A stretch of DNA of 34,813 nt from an uncultured Clostridium sp. GTDB lineage: Bacteria; Bacillota; Clostridia; TANB77; CAG-508. This document shows, one piece after another, positions 1-9,142 of the stretch. Location: NCBI GenBank assembly GCA_947569365.1, contig CANOSM010000022.1, positions 1-34,813 of the forward strand, given 5' to 3'. Position 1 is the first letter of the stretch; every line of letters begins with the position of its first letter. A model generated the notes under the pieces. That model worked only from the letters and a program-made list of their open reading frames with translations. It had not been told where the DNA came from and did no database searches. A program made the position numbers and the translations under genes.

Positions 1-183
1 ACATTCAAATCTAAATATTTTGATTATATTATTGTCAATTATTAATTTAAAATATTTGGTAAGTGATGATAAATCAAAAAAACAAATATTATTTTTTTAT
101 TCTTAGAAAACTTATATAAATAATTATAAAAAATAATTCTTTTTTTAAATAAATATGAATTTTATTTAAAAAATAGTTAATAA

Positions 184-227
184 AAAATTACGCTTAGTAA
201 TATTATCATTGCTAAACGTAATTTTAA
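184..227 (-). terminator. Intrinsic terminator after the 103-aa gene
   Basis: A 16-bp inverted repeat (about 187-202 against 208-224, with one mismatch and one G-U pair) has a short loop. Read on the minus strand it is followed by a T-rich run. It lies about 60 bases past the stop of the small gene that ends at 287, so it most likely ends the transcript of the 1709-aa gene and the 103-aa gene. Apart from this hairpin, bases 1-286 show nothing recognisable. Confidence 0.6.
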
Positions 228-286
228 AAAAATATATAAATGTTTTTTAATATCAATTTTTATAAAGTAAAATAAAAATTTTATTT

Positions 287-598
287 TTAAGCATTGTTTT
301 TATATAAACCCTTAAAATATTTATTTTTCTGTAAAAAAATTCTTTTAGTTACTATTCCAAATAACTCTTTATATAATCTATCATCATCTACATGATTATA
401 ATAATGATCATATATCTTATATATAAAGTTTGCTTCAACATTAGTATTACTATATTCCTCTAGATTATCTTTTCCCTCTATATAAAAGTTTTCCATTATG
501 AAATAATACTTTCTTCCTTTGTGTTCGAAACAATCAACCACATAATATTCTTTACTTCCATATTTAATTTTAGCAAAATTTGCATTTTTAAAATCCAT
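287..598 (-). CDS. Hypothetical protein, 103 aa
   Basis: I do not recognise this protein. It is 103 residues, rich in Tyr, Lys and Asn, with no signal peptide or membrane segment. The first half alternates hydrophobic and charged residues (for example KEYYVVDCFEHKGRKYYFIM), which suggests a small beta-rich fold, and the second half looks helical. The ATG is preceded by a purine-rich GGAAAGGAAG ribosome binding site. The gene starts 37 bases after the stop of the 1709-aa gene and on the same strand, so it is probably the last gene of that transcript, before the terminator near position 200. Its function may be linked to the large repeat protein, but nothing in the sequence shows how. Confidence 0.7.
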   Translation of the reverse strand: MDFKNANFAKIKYGSKEYYVVDCFEHKGRKYYFIMENFYIEGKDNLEEYSNTNVEANFIYKIYDHYYNHVDDDRLYKELFGIVTKRIFLQKNKYFKGLYKNNA

Positions 599-635
599 AA
601 TCCATTTCTTCCTTTCCTAAATTTGGATTGATTTT

Positions 636-3600
636 TTATCTTTGGCCATCATCATCTTTTCTGAAAAAATGACCTGAAGTATGTGTTGATGCTGTTTGTT
701 GTCTTTCTGCTTCTCTTCCTATTTCTCCAAATAATGTGTTACCAACTGTTGCACCAAGTGCAACTAAACTTGGTATCCATGTAGATGGCATTTGTATTGT
801 AAATTCTCCCATATGTCTAGCTTCTTCCATAGCTCCATTTATTGTTGGAATTTTAATTGAAGAATTTGATATTTCCTTTACTATATGATTTATGTTTCCT
901 TTAGTATTTAATGCTTTTGATGTTACATCTATCATTGACTTATATGTATCAGAATATTGTGATCCACTTTTTATTGCTTGTTTCCATACTCCCATTTCGT
1001 ATTTCATTACATTTTTCATTTCTGGTTGTACAGATGAATTATTAAATTTAACTAACTTTTCTATAGCACCTTCGTAATCGCCTTGCTTTGCAAGCGTATT
1101 AGCAGCTTTCTTTACTTCTAAGTATGACTTATTTAAAGCTTCTACCATTTCATGCATTTGTTGATCGTCCTCAAATGGCCATTCTCCTCCTGTGACTTGA
1201 TTGCTAAGTGTAACATATGAATCATGATATTTTGCAAGTATTCCTTGTATATTTTGATTAATAATACTATCGAACGCCTTATATGTTCCGACATCTGGAG
1301 TTCCTGTTTCTATTGATTTTTTGATCTCGACTAGTGATTTTTCATATTCTTTATTAAGTTTATCTAAATCATGATTATGTGCTTCTATACTATCATCCAA
1401 TCTCTCCTGTTCTTTTGCAAGAGCATGTGATTCTCTAAATGAATTAAAGAAGTTAAGTGAAGTAGCTGCAACAGCAACATTTGCCATTAACTGTCTTGCT
1501 CTTGTATCATTTTGGTCACTTGGTATTATGACTACTTGTGGTATATTTTCTTCTATTTTCTTAAATTTTGATTGTGCTTTATCTAAATCACGTCTTGAAA
1601 TTTTATCATTTGCTAATGCTGCATTTTCTATAATAGTGAATTGCGCTTGTTCTTCTTCTGTTAATCCTTCTTTTCCTTTTAATAACATAAATGCTTGCTC
1701 TTGTGTTATTTCAGTCTTTTGAGAAATACCCTGCACCATTTCAACAAGTTTATCTGTATCTTGTTTTCCTATTGCTTTTCCTCTTGATAATACAAGTGGT
1801 CCAAATTTTACTTCATTTGTACTTTCATCTCTAATCTTTTCAATTTCTCTTTCATGGTCTAAAGCTTTTTGTTCATGTCCTGCCATTCTAGCAACAATTG
1901 CTTTTTCTTCTTCATCTGCAAATCGTGCAATCATATCTCTATTGTCTGGATTATTTCTACTTAAGAACTTAATACCTGGTAATGTAACACCTATATTTAA
2001 TCTTCCCTTTTCTTTATTAATAGCACCTCTTTCAAAGTCCTTATAAACCTGAACATCATAGATTTCTGATAATGTTTCAGTTTCTCTACTTGCTTTATCC
2101 ATTGCATTTCTATCTAATCTTAATTGTTGGAACCTAGCCTGAAGTGTATCTAAATTTGCTCTATCATAACTTCCACTACTTAATACTATATTTTCTATTC
2201 TATTTAATTCTGTTAGTTCTTCTGGTGATAATTCTGTTTTATCACTAAATAAGAATTTTGCATCACTTGCTGACAATATTCCTGTTTCAACAAACTGCTG
2301 GATCATACCATCCATTTGACTTTCACGTAAAACTATACCTTGTTGATACTGTTTTATTTTAGCATTATTAGTTTCTAGTTCATCATTAATAACTTCTCCT
2401 AATACATCTTGTATTGCTCTTAAATATAATCCATTAATTTTATTTTTCCTCATGACATCTTCTCTCATGCCATTAATAAGTGTTTTAAAATCTTCTGGAT
2501 GATTTTCATAAAGATCTCTAACATTATTGTACATTTCAGCATATTTGTCATCAGCTTTAGTAAACTTATTAGCTATTTTTGCACCTACTTTTACTGGTAC
2601 TGATAAAATTGATAATGGTAAACCTAACCATCCTAATCCGCCATCTTTAATTTTAGTTGGTTTTATTAGCGGTGCTTTTGCAATATTTCTTATAGTTATA
2701 GCTAATGATCCTGCTGGCTTTCCTTCATGATCTGAGGTTTCTTGAACTATTCTCCAAAAACCTTTCATTGTTAATGCTGTTTCAGTTTCTGGTGTTTCTG
2801 TCTCTGGTGTTTCTGGTGTTTCAGGAGTCTCTGGTGTTTCTGATGTCTCTGGTGTTTCTGATGTCTCTGGTGTTTCTGGTGTTGGTGTATCTTTCTCTAT
2901 CTCTGTACGAATTAAAGTTATTGGTAAAGATTCTAATTCTTCTATAATATTATTTAATTGTTCTAATCTTCTCTCTTCTTCTGGTGTTAATTTTCTTGAC
3001 TTAATTGGATTTTTTAGTTTAGCTCTTAATTCTTGAAATTCATCTTTTTCATTATCATCTAATTGATATTTAATAGCATGTTCATTTGCATTTTCTATTC
3101 CATCTAATATACTATTAAGCATTTCATTTCTCATTTGATCTGCTTTTTTTAAATCTTTATTATTTTGATTAAGTTCTTTTCTTAGTTCTTGGAACTCATC
3201 TATCTCATTATCATCTAATTGATATTGAATAGCATGTTCATTTGAGTTTTCTATTCCTACTAATGCATCTTCCCCAAGAATTTTAGCCATTTCAGATCTT
3301 ATCTCATTTGCTTTTTTAGTATTTTTTTGAACTTCTCTTTTTGAAAGTTCTTTTCTTAGTTCTTCAAATTTACTTTTTTTATCATCATCTAATCCATCTA
3401 AATCTACTTCATCTAACTTTCCTAAGATTTCAGCCATTCTTATTCTTATTTCAGCAATTCTATCTTTTTTGCCTTCTTCTATTCCTTTAAGTTCTTTTTT
3501 CAACTTTTGGAGTTTTTCTTTCCATGAAGTGTCTAATCCTAGTTTAGATATAATCTCATTTTCATCTATCTCATCTATTTTATCAAGAGATTTTCCTAAT

Positions 3601-5765
3601 AATATCTCAGCCATTCTTTTTCTTATGTTTGATTGTTCCTCAGGAGTTAGTTCTTCACTATTGTCTCCTTTTTGAATAGCTACTAATTCATCTCTTTCCT
3701 TTTTATATTTTTGTATTCTATTTTCTACTTCATCTGCATTTACATATGGTACATTATCAGGAGTCATATGTATTAAGTCTTCTAATTCAGGCAAAACATC
3801 CTCAGCTTTTCCTTTATCTTCTACTGTTGGAGCGTTTTCTTTCATTTCTCGTTCATATTGATATGATCTTAAAAGTGTTTCTAATCTCTCTTTAGTTTCA
3901 CCATCTTTAACTCCTTTAAGTAGCTCTTTGATTTTTTCTTCACTATATTCTAAATCTTCTGGTAAATCCTCAAGTTCTTTTTTTAAATCATCTGTACTAG
4001 CTGTTTTTAGCCTATCTACTAACTCTTTTCTTCTTGCTCTATCAGCTATTATCATTCTTGATTCATAATTATAAGCTTCTAATAGATCTTTTAATCTCTG
4101 TATTTCCTCAGGAGTAGCTTTTAATGTACCCTCTTCAATTTGTCTTAATCTATCTTTTAACTCTTCAATTGATAATTTTAATTCTTCAAGTAATTTTTCT
4201 TTGCTAGTAGTATCAATTCCATTTCTTTTATCTTCTGCAATTTCCTTTGATAATTCTTTTCTTTGTCTTATTATCTCCATATATTTAGCAGCATCTTCCG
4301 GTGTTATTGCTGGGAATATTGAAACTGGATCTTTTTTATTTATAGCTTCTCTATATTTATCAATTCTTTTTTGTATTTCTTCTTTTCTTACACCTCTAAC
4401 CTCTATACCTGACGTTGGTGTTGGAGTCGCTGACGTTGGTGTCGGCGTTGCCGGTGTCGGTGTTGGAGTCACTGGTGTTGGTGTCGGTGTTGCTGGCGTT
4501 GCTGTTGGTGTTACTGGTGTTGGTGTCGGTGTTGCCGGTGTTGCTGTTGGAGTCACTGGTGTTGGTGTCGGTGTTGCTGGTGTTGCTGTTGGAGTCACTG
4601 GTGTTGGTGTCGGTGTTGCTGGCGTTGCTGTTGGTGTTGCCGGTGTTGGTGTCGGTGTTGCCGGTGTTGCTGTTGGAGTCACTGGTGTTGGTGTCGCTGG
4701 CGCTGGCGTTGATGTCTCTGGTGTTGATCTATTAGTTTCTTCTCTTTCTATAGATTCATGTAATGCAGATATTAATTGATTTAATAGTGTTTTTTCCTGT
4801 GATGATAATTTTTTTCCTGTATAACTTTTAGATTGATCCCTCTCTAACAATTTCTCTAGAATTGCAAGTGTTCCCTTATCATCTCTTCTAAATCCAGGAT
4901 ACGATTTAAGATTTCCATTTTCATCATATCTAAATTTTGATAACATCAAACTATATTCTAAATCATCTTCTGTTGACATTGAAGTTACACCTGTTTTTAT
5001 ATTAGTAATTGTTTTATTATGTTTATCAACACGTGTTTTTTTCTCTGCACGTGCGATTTCTCTAATTGATTCTTGTACATTATCTAATTTTTCATCATCA
5101 AGATTTTTTATAACATTCTGTATTTGAGTATCTACTTTTTCTTCTTCTTCTTTTCTTTTATTTTCAATAACTTTATCTAGTTCTTCTATAACTATATTAT
5201 CTTTAAACATCTCTTTAGCTATAGATGAAACCTTTAATAAATCTCCATAAGATCCTGTTATACTATCTATTTTTCCATTTTTTATATCAAATGTTACATT
5301 ACTTACAGTTTGACTCTCATCTCCATCAACACTCATAGCACTATCGATATACTCAAAAACTTTTTCTACTTCAGCTTGCTCTTTTACTTGTTCTACTAAT
5401 CTTTTTGATTCATCTTTTATATTTTTATCTAATGCTGTAATGATTGTTTCTATAGTTCTATTAATTGCTTCTGTAGAAGGATTAGTTTCATTTAAATTAT
5501 TTTCATTTGCTCTAGCTACTCTTAAATTTTCTAATAATGTTAGTGTTTTTGTTTTATTCTCTAGGTTTCCTAATGGGATTAATTCATTTTTGGCATTTAA
5601 TTTGAACTGTAATCCTGTCTTTCCAAATTTATTTGTATACTCAACTTTTGATAACCTTTTGGCACTACTATTTATCTTTCTTTCATATGTACCACCTTCT
5701 TTACCATCCATTGTATTCGTATAATTTCTTACTGCACTTAATATTCTGTTTAATTCTTCATTCAT
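636..5765 (-). CDS. Large coiled-coil protein with Thr/Pro repeat linkers, unknown function
   Basis: I do not recognise a named family for this 1709-aa protein. Its parts in order are: about 40-345, three copies of a loose module (a short beta-hairpin around an N-G turn, then a helix); about 348-452, a Thr/Pro/Ala/Val low-complexity linker; about 455-955, charged helical and probably coiled-coil sequence, with degenerate repeats ending in ELRKEL-like motifs; about 958-993, a second linker of PET/SET units; then a C-terminal part with a moderately hydrophobic stretch at about 1042-1067, two copies of a roughly 70-residue helical unit (about 1148-1221 and 1340-1406) and a hydrophobic segment near 1658-1683. 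No signal peptide is visible, so secretion by the standard route is doubtful. The ATG follows TTGGAGG, and a good promoter lies just upstream. The large size and linkers suggest a structural or surface-associated role, but that is inference. Confidence 0.85.
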   Translation of the reverse strand: MNEELNRILSAVRNYTNTMDGKEGGTYERKINSSAKRLSKVEYTNKFGKTGLQFKLNAKNELIPLGNLENKTKTLTLLENLRVARANENNLNETNPSTEAINRTIETIITALDKNIKDESKRLVEQVKEQAEVEKVFEYIDSAMSVDGDESQTVSNVTFDIKNGKIDSITGSYGDLLKVSSIAKEMFKDNIVIEELDKVIENKRKEEEEKVDTQIQNVIKNLDDEKLDNVQESIREIARAEKKTRVDKHNKTITNIKTGVTSMSTEDDLEYSLMLSKFRYDENGNLKSYPGFRRDDKGTLAILEKLLERDQSKSYTGKKLSSQEKTLLNQLISALHESIEREETNRSTPETSTPAPATPTPVTPTATPATPTPTPATPTATPATPTPTPVTPTATPATPTPTPVTPTATPATPTPTPVTPTATPATPTPTPVTPTPTPATPTPTSATPTPTSGIEVRGVRKEEIQKRIDKYREAINKKDPVSIFPAITPEDAAKYMEIIRQRKELSKEIAEDKRNGIDTTSKEKLLEELKLSIEELKDRLRQIEEGTLKATPEEIQRLKDLLEAYNYESRMIIADRARRKELVDRLKTASTDDLKKELEDLPEDLEYSEEKIKELLKGVKDGETKERLETLLRSYQYEREMKENAPTVEDKGKAEDVLPELEDLIHMTPDNVPYVNADEVENRIQKYKKERDELVAIQKGDNSEELTPEEQSNIRKRMAEILLGKSLDKIDEIDENEIISKLGLDTSWKEKLQKLKKELKGIEEGKKDRIAEIRIRMAEILGKLDEVDLDGLDDDKKSKFEELRKELSKREVQKNTKKANEIRSEMAKILGEDALVGIENSNEHAIQYQLDDNEIDEFQELRKELNQNNKDLKKADQMRNEMLNSILDGIENANEHAIKYQLDDNEKDEFQELRAKLKNPIKSRKLTPEEERRLEQLNNIIEELESLPITLIRTEIEKDTPTPETPETSETPETSETPETPETPETPETETPETETALTMKGFWRIVQETSDHEGKPAGSLAITIRNIAKAPLIKPTKIKDGGLGWLGLPLSILSVPVKVGAKIANKFTKADDKYAEMYNNVRDLYENHPEDFKTLINGMREDVMRKNKINGLYLRAIQDVLGEVINDELETNNAKIKQYQQGIVLRESQMDGMIQQFVETGILSASDAKFLFSDKTELSPEELTELNRIENIVLSSGSYDRANLDTLQARFQQLRLDRNAMDKASRETETLSEIYDVQVYKDFERGAINKEKGRLNIGVTLPGIKFLSRNNPDNRDMIARFADEEEKAIVARMAGHEQKALDHEREIEKIRDESTNEVKFGPLVLSRGKAIGKQDTDKLVEMVQGISQKTEITQEQAFMLLKGKEGLTEEEQAQFTIIENAALANDKISRRDLDKAQSKFKKIEENIPQVVIIPSDQNDTRARQLMANVAVAATSLNFFNSFRESHALAKEQERLDDSIEAHNHDLDKLNKEYEKSLVEIKKSIETGTPDVGTYKAFDSIINQNIQGILAKYHDSYVTLSNQVTGGEWPFEDDQQMHEMVEALNKSYLEVKKAANTLAKQGDYEGAIEKLVKFNNSSVQPEMKNVMKYEMGVWKQAIKSGSQYSDTYKSMIDVTSKALNTKGNINHIVKEISNSSIKIPTINGAMEEARHMGEFTIQMPSTWIPSLVALGATVGNTLFGEIGREAERQQTASTHTSGHFFRKDDDGQR
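2785..2890 (-). repeat. PET/SET-encoding minisatellite in the 1709-aa gene
   Basis: Short tandem units encode a Pro-Glu-Thr and Ser-Glu-Thr-Pro run between the helical middle and the C-terminal part of the large protein. The composition is more G+C-rich than the flanking DNA. It resembles the 15-base array in the 581-aa gene about 5.4 kb away, which links the two proteins. Confidence 0.8.
4410..4725 (-). repeat. 42-base tandem repeat encoding a Thr/Pro linker
   Basis: About 300 bases consist of imperfect copies of a 42-base unit, clearest between about 4500 and 4690. The unit encodes 14 residues of the form VTPTATPATPTPTP. Copies differ mainly at synonymous sites (GCT/GCC, ACT/GTT), which points to expansion followed by drift. 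The linker joins the N-terminal modules to the long helical region. Arrays of this kind are prone to copy-number change between strains. Confidence 0.85.
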
Positions 5766-5799
5766 ACTTTTTCCTCCAAAAAACTCATCATTACTTTAT

Positions 5800-5828
5800 A
5801 TTATAGCACGTTTAGCGCGATTTTTCAA
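5800..5828 (-). promoter_or_regulatory. Sigma-A-type promoter for the 1709-aa gene
   Basis: On the minus strand a TTGAAA -35 box (5823-5828) and a perfect TATAAT -10 box (5800-5805) are separated by exactly 17 bases. The start codon at 5765 lies about 35 bases beyond the -10 box, with a GGAGG site between. The large gene therefore probably has its own transcript in addition to any read-through from trmFO. Confidence 0.75.
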
Positions 5829-5900
5829 TATTTATGTAAACTTTATAAAACACTTTTCCTTTTATATCATAATTAATAATATCTTAACAATAATTTCCTT

Positions 5901-7199
5901 TTATTTCAATAGTTCTGCTAAAATATTTAAAGATATATTTGATAATTTTTCATACCTTTGCATTTTATCCTTTATTTTTATCTCCAAACCTGGTAATATT
6001 CCAAAGTTTGCATTCATTGGCTGAAAATTATCATTCTCTGTAGAAATATATTTACATAGTGCTCCTATCATATTTCTTTCTGAAAATATCATTTTATCTC
6101 TATTTAAGATTTTATTAGACATATTAATTCCTGCAACTATACCAGAAGCAATTGATTCTACATATCCTTCTACTCCAGTTATTTGTCCTGCAAAATAAAT
6201 ATTATTATTTTTCTTCATATTAAATGTTTCATCTAGCAATTTACTTGAATTTATATATGTATTTCTATGCATTACACCAAATTTTACAAATTCAGCATTT
6301 TTCAACCCTGGTATCATAGAAAATATTCTTTTTTGTTCTCCAAATTTTAAATTAGTTTGAAATCCTACCATATTATACAAAGAACCTATTGCATTATCCT
6401 GTCTTAATTGAATAATTGCATATGGTCTATCTCCTGTTTTAGGATTTATAAATCCAACTGGTTTTAAAGGTCCATATCTTAAAGTATCTATACCTCTTTT
6501 AGCCATTACTTCAATAGGCATACATCCTTCAAATATTTCTTTTTTTTCAAATTCATGTAATTCTACAACTTCTGCATTTATTAATTCATTATAAAAGTTT
6601 ATATATTCTTCTTTATTCATTGGCAAATTTATATATGAACTATCACCTTTTCCATATCTATCTCCAAAAAAAGCAATATTCATATCTATAGAATCTTTAT
6701 CTATTATTGGCGCTGCTGCATCATAAAAATATAATCCATCTTCATTTATAAGTTTTTTAATTTCTTCATATAGATCATTAGATGTTAATGGTCCTGTTGC
6801 AATAATAGTTAATTCATCCTTATTTATTTTTGTCACTTCTTGTCTTATTATTTCTATATTTTTTTCTTTTTCAATTTCATCTGTTACTCTTTTTGAAAAA
6901 TTTTCTCTATCAACTGCTAAAGCTTGACCAGCTGGCACTCTTGTTTCATCTGCTATCTTAATCAAAAGAGAATCTAGCATTCTCAATTCTTCCTTTAGTA
7001 ATCCACATGCATTAGTTTTTAAATTTGATTTAAATGAATTACTACATACTATTTCTGCTAGATTCTCTATATTATGAGCAGGAGAAAATTTTTTAGGTTT
7101 CATTTCAAAAAGTTTTACTTTTATTCCTCTTTTTGCTAATTGGTAAGCAGCTTCGCATCCAGCTAAGCCTGCACCAATAACATTTACTTTTCTCTCCAT
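5901..7199 (-). CDS. trmFO: Methylenetetrahydrofolate-tRNA-(uracil-5-)-methyltransferase TrmFO
   Basis: This FAD-dependent enzyme makes the 5-methyluridine at position 54 in the T loop of tRNA, using methylene-tetrahydrofolate rather than S-adenosylmethionine as carbon donor. At 432 aa it matches the usual family length. The N-terminus carries the dinucleotide-binding motif GAGLAGCEAA, followed by the family segment NLAEIVCSNSFKSN and the CGLLKEELRMLDS region. The C-terminal half has the conserved GQITGVEGYVESIASG motif. The ATG follows an AGAGGT site. It lies only 18 bases after the stop of the 581-aa repeat protein, so the two are probably co-transcribed. That is an odd pairing of a tRNA modification gene with a low-complexity protein. 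The family assignment is firm. Confidence 0.97.
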   Translation of the reverse strand: MERKVNVIGAGLAGCEAAYQLAKRGIKVKLFEMKPKKFSPAHNIENLAEIVCSNSFKSNLKTNACGLLKEELRMLDSLLIKIADETRVPAGQALAVDRENFSKRVTDEIEKEKNIEIIRQEVTKINKDELTIIATGPLTSNDLYEEIKKLINEDGLYFYDAAAPIIDKDSIDMNIAFFGDRYGKGDSSYINLPMNKEEYINFYNELINAEVVELHEFEKKEIFEGCMPIEVMAKRGIDTLRYGPLKPVGFINPKTGDRPYAIIQLRQDNAIGSLYNMVGFQTNLKFGEQKRIFSMIPGLKNAEFVKFGVMHRNTYINSSKLLDETFNMKKNNNIYFAGQITGVEGYVESIASGIVAGINMSNKILNRDKMIFSERNMIGALCKYISTENDNFQPMNANFGILPGLEIKIKDKMQRYEKLSNISLNILAELLK

Positions 7200-7217
7200 T
7201 TCTATACCTCTATATAA

Positions 7218-8963
7218 TTAGTGTGTTACTTCTTCATTTCCTACAGGTTCTTTAACTGTCTGTTCATCCCCTATAGGTTTATTTTCTTCTGTATTTAATG
7301 CCTCTTTTAATACATATCCTACACGATTTTCTTCATATCTTTTAGCCTCATACCTAACAATCTCTTTTCTCAATTGTTTAAATTCTTTTTTATTTCCTGT
7401 TTCATCTTCTAATTTTATTCCTCTTGATTTAGCCATTTTCTCTACTTTATCAAGTAGTACTTTCTTCTCTTCCTCTTTTTCCATTCCTGGTTTAATTACT
7501 TGATTTAGTAATTTAACCATTTCTCCATTTATATACATAATGCTTTCGACTTGTACATGATCTTGTTTTTCTTCCTTTTTCTTAGTTACTATTGATTCTT
7601 GTTTTGGAACATCTAAGCTTTTAAATGCTTGCTTAGAAAATAGTTCTCTAAATTTCTTCTTACCTGTTATAACATCTTTTACATTCCCTGCAAAATTAAC
7701 TATTGCAGTAAATATTCCTACTCCTAATGATTTCAATCTGCTAAGTATTCCTTCTTTTTTATTATCTCTGCTAGTATCGTCTTTTTCTTCACGAGCCTTT
7801 TTTATTTCTGCTATTCCCTGTTCTTTATAATTTTTAGCCCAAATTTCTATATTTTTATAATCTTTCTTATCTAAATCATCTGCTTTATTAGATTTATTTA
7901 ATTCATATAATAAATCAAATGGCATTTTTTCATCAGTTTCATTTACTGCAGCTTTAGCAAAAGTATTAGCATAATCTGTATTATTCTTTTCATCATACAT
8001 GGATAATAACATATATACTGATGGATCTAAATATGACTGTAAATCACGTGGCTTGCATCCTGTTTCTTGAGCAGCTTTTGTTATTATGTTATTGTATGCA
8101 TTTGAATCCATTGCTTCTTCAGGTTTTAATGATTTTATTTCTTTTCCATTTATATATAATGAATATGTTCCTTTTATAGCATTAAATACAATAGAAGGTC
8201 TTCCTTCAGGGAACTCATTAGTTTCAGTCTCTGATGATTCTGGTGTTGGTGTTTCTGGCGTTGGTGTTTCTGGTGTTGATGTTTCTGGTGTTGGGGTCTC
8301 TGATGTTGGGGTCTCTGGTGTTGGTGTCTCTGGTGTTGGGGTTTCTGGCGTTGGTGTCTCTGGCGTTGATGTTTCTGGCGTTGATGTTTCTGGTGTTGAT
8401 GTTTCTGGTGTTGGCGTCTCTGGTGTTGGGGTTTCTGGCGTTGATGTTTCTGGTGTTGGGGTCTCTGATGTTGGGGTCTCTGGTGTTGGTGTCTCTGGTG
8501 TTGGGGTTTCTGGCGTTGGTGTCTCTGGCGTTGATGGTACAGACTGACTTACTTTCTTCATTTTTTTATTTAAATCTGATAAAATTTTTCCTTCTGATAG
8601 ATTAGATATTTTATATTTCCCATCTTTTATTTCTTCGTTTCTACTCGGATTTTCTATTGACTCTTCAACAGCATCTATTATTGTATAGATAAAATCTTTA
8701 AGTTCTAAATCCCCTACACTACTATCATTTATAATTTCTTTTAAGTCCTTTATATAATCTTCCTTCTGTTTTTTAGTTGCATTACCACCTATTGAATATG
8801 TACCATCATTAACTATTCTAAAAACTATTCCTTCTGATATCTCTTCATTAAAAATAGCTTCTTTTCCTAATTTACTTTTTTCAACAGTAATTGATTTATC
8901 AGATATTTTTTCATCTATTTTATCCATTAAATCAATAATTGTATTAATTGTATTTTTATTCAT
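7218..8963 (-). CDS. PET-repeat linker protein, unknown function
   Basis: I do not recognise a named family for this 581-aa protein. Residues about 15-120 form a module with a short beta-hairpin (FRIVNDGTYSIGG) and then a helix ending IIDAVEESIEN, which resembles the N-terminal modules of the 1709-aa protein. Residues about 142-243 are a Pro/Glu/Thr/Ser array of 5-residue units. A second hairpin-like stretch follows (FNAIKGTYSLYINGKEI), then a mostly helical, Lys/Glu-rich region. A moderately hydrophobic stretch (GVGIFTAIVNFAGNVKDVI) lies around 412-432. There is no signal peptide. The ATG is preceded by GAGGGAGAAG, and a clear promoter lies upstream. trmFO follows directly. A structural or scaffold role, perhaps shared with the 1709-aa protein, is a guess from architecture only. 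Confidence 0.85.
   Translation of the reverse strand: MNKNTINTIIDLMDKIDEKISDKSITVEKSKLGKEAIFNEEISEGIVFRIVNDGTYSIGGNATKKQKEDYIKDLKEIINDSSVGDLELKDFIYTIIDAVEESIENPSRNEEIKDGKYKISNLSEGKILSDLNKKMKKVSQSVPSTPETPTPETPTPETPTPETPTSETPTPETSTPETPTPETPTPETSTPETSTPETSTPETPTPETPTPETPTPETPTSETPTPETSTPETPTPETPTPESSETETNEFPEGRPSIVFNAIKGTYSLYINGKEIKSLKPEEAMDSNAYNNIITKAAQETGCKPRDLQSYLDPSVYMLLSMYDEKNNTDYANTFAKAAVNETDEKMPFDLLYELNKSNKADDLDKKDYKNIEIWAKNYKEQGIAEIKKAREEKDDTSRDNKKEGILSRLKSLGVGIFTAIVNFAGNVKDVITGKKKFRELFSKQAFKSLDVPKQESIVTKKKEEKQDHVQVESIMYINGEMVKLLNQVIKPGMEKEEEKKVLLDKVEKMAKSRGIKLEDETGNKKEFKQLRKEIVRYEAKRYEENRVGYVLKEALNTEENKPIGDEQTVKEPVGNEEVTH
8233..8537 (-). repeat. 15-base tandem repeat (PTPET units) with a larger internal duplication
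   Basis: About twenty copies of a 15-base unit encode Pro-Glu-Thr-Pro-Thr with Ser variants. On top of this a 96-base block at 8275-8370 recurs without a difference at 8440-8535, exactly 165 bases (eleven units) further on. Identity at synonymous positions, in an array where other units differ, indicates a recent block duplication. Confidence 0.9.
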
Positions 8964-9000
8964 CTAACTTCTCCCTCTAAATTTATAAAAATCTAATTTT

Positions 9001-9029
9001 ATTTTACCACATTTTTCTTTTTATGTAAA
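9001..9029 (-). promoter_or_regulatory. Sigma-A-type promoter for the 581-aa gene and trmFO
   Basis: On the minus strand TTTACA (9024-9029) and TAAAAT (9001-9006), each five of six to consensus, are 17 bases apart. The start codon at 8963 follows at a normal leader distance. Confidence 0.65.
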
Positions 9030-9142
9030 CTCCACTTTTTTTAAAATACTTTAGTTTATTATACATTAAATATTTTATTTTTTTCAACTATAATTTAATT
9101 TTATTATATCATATTTTAAAATTATCTATAATATTATTTAAT

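Noticed and set aside
4201..4779. Plus-strand open frame of 192 aa encoding Val/Gly-rich repeats
   Set aside because: It is the antisense reading of the Thr/Pro array in the 1709-aa gene. It has no start signals, and its regularity follows from the 42-base repeat alone.
8233..8537. The repeat array as a CRISPR
   Set aside because: The units are 15 bases, contiguous and coding, with no unique spacers and no cas genes.
8086..8605. Plus-strand open frames of 153 and 123 aa with GVSGV and LVFL repeats
   Set aside because: They are antisense shadows of the 15-base PET repeat in the 581-aa gene. The repeats keep all frames free of stops.
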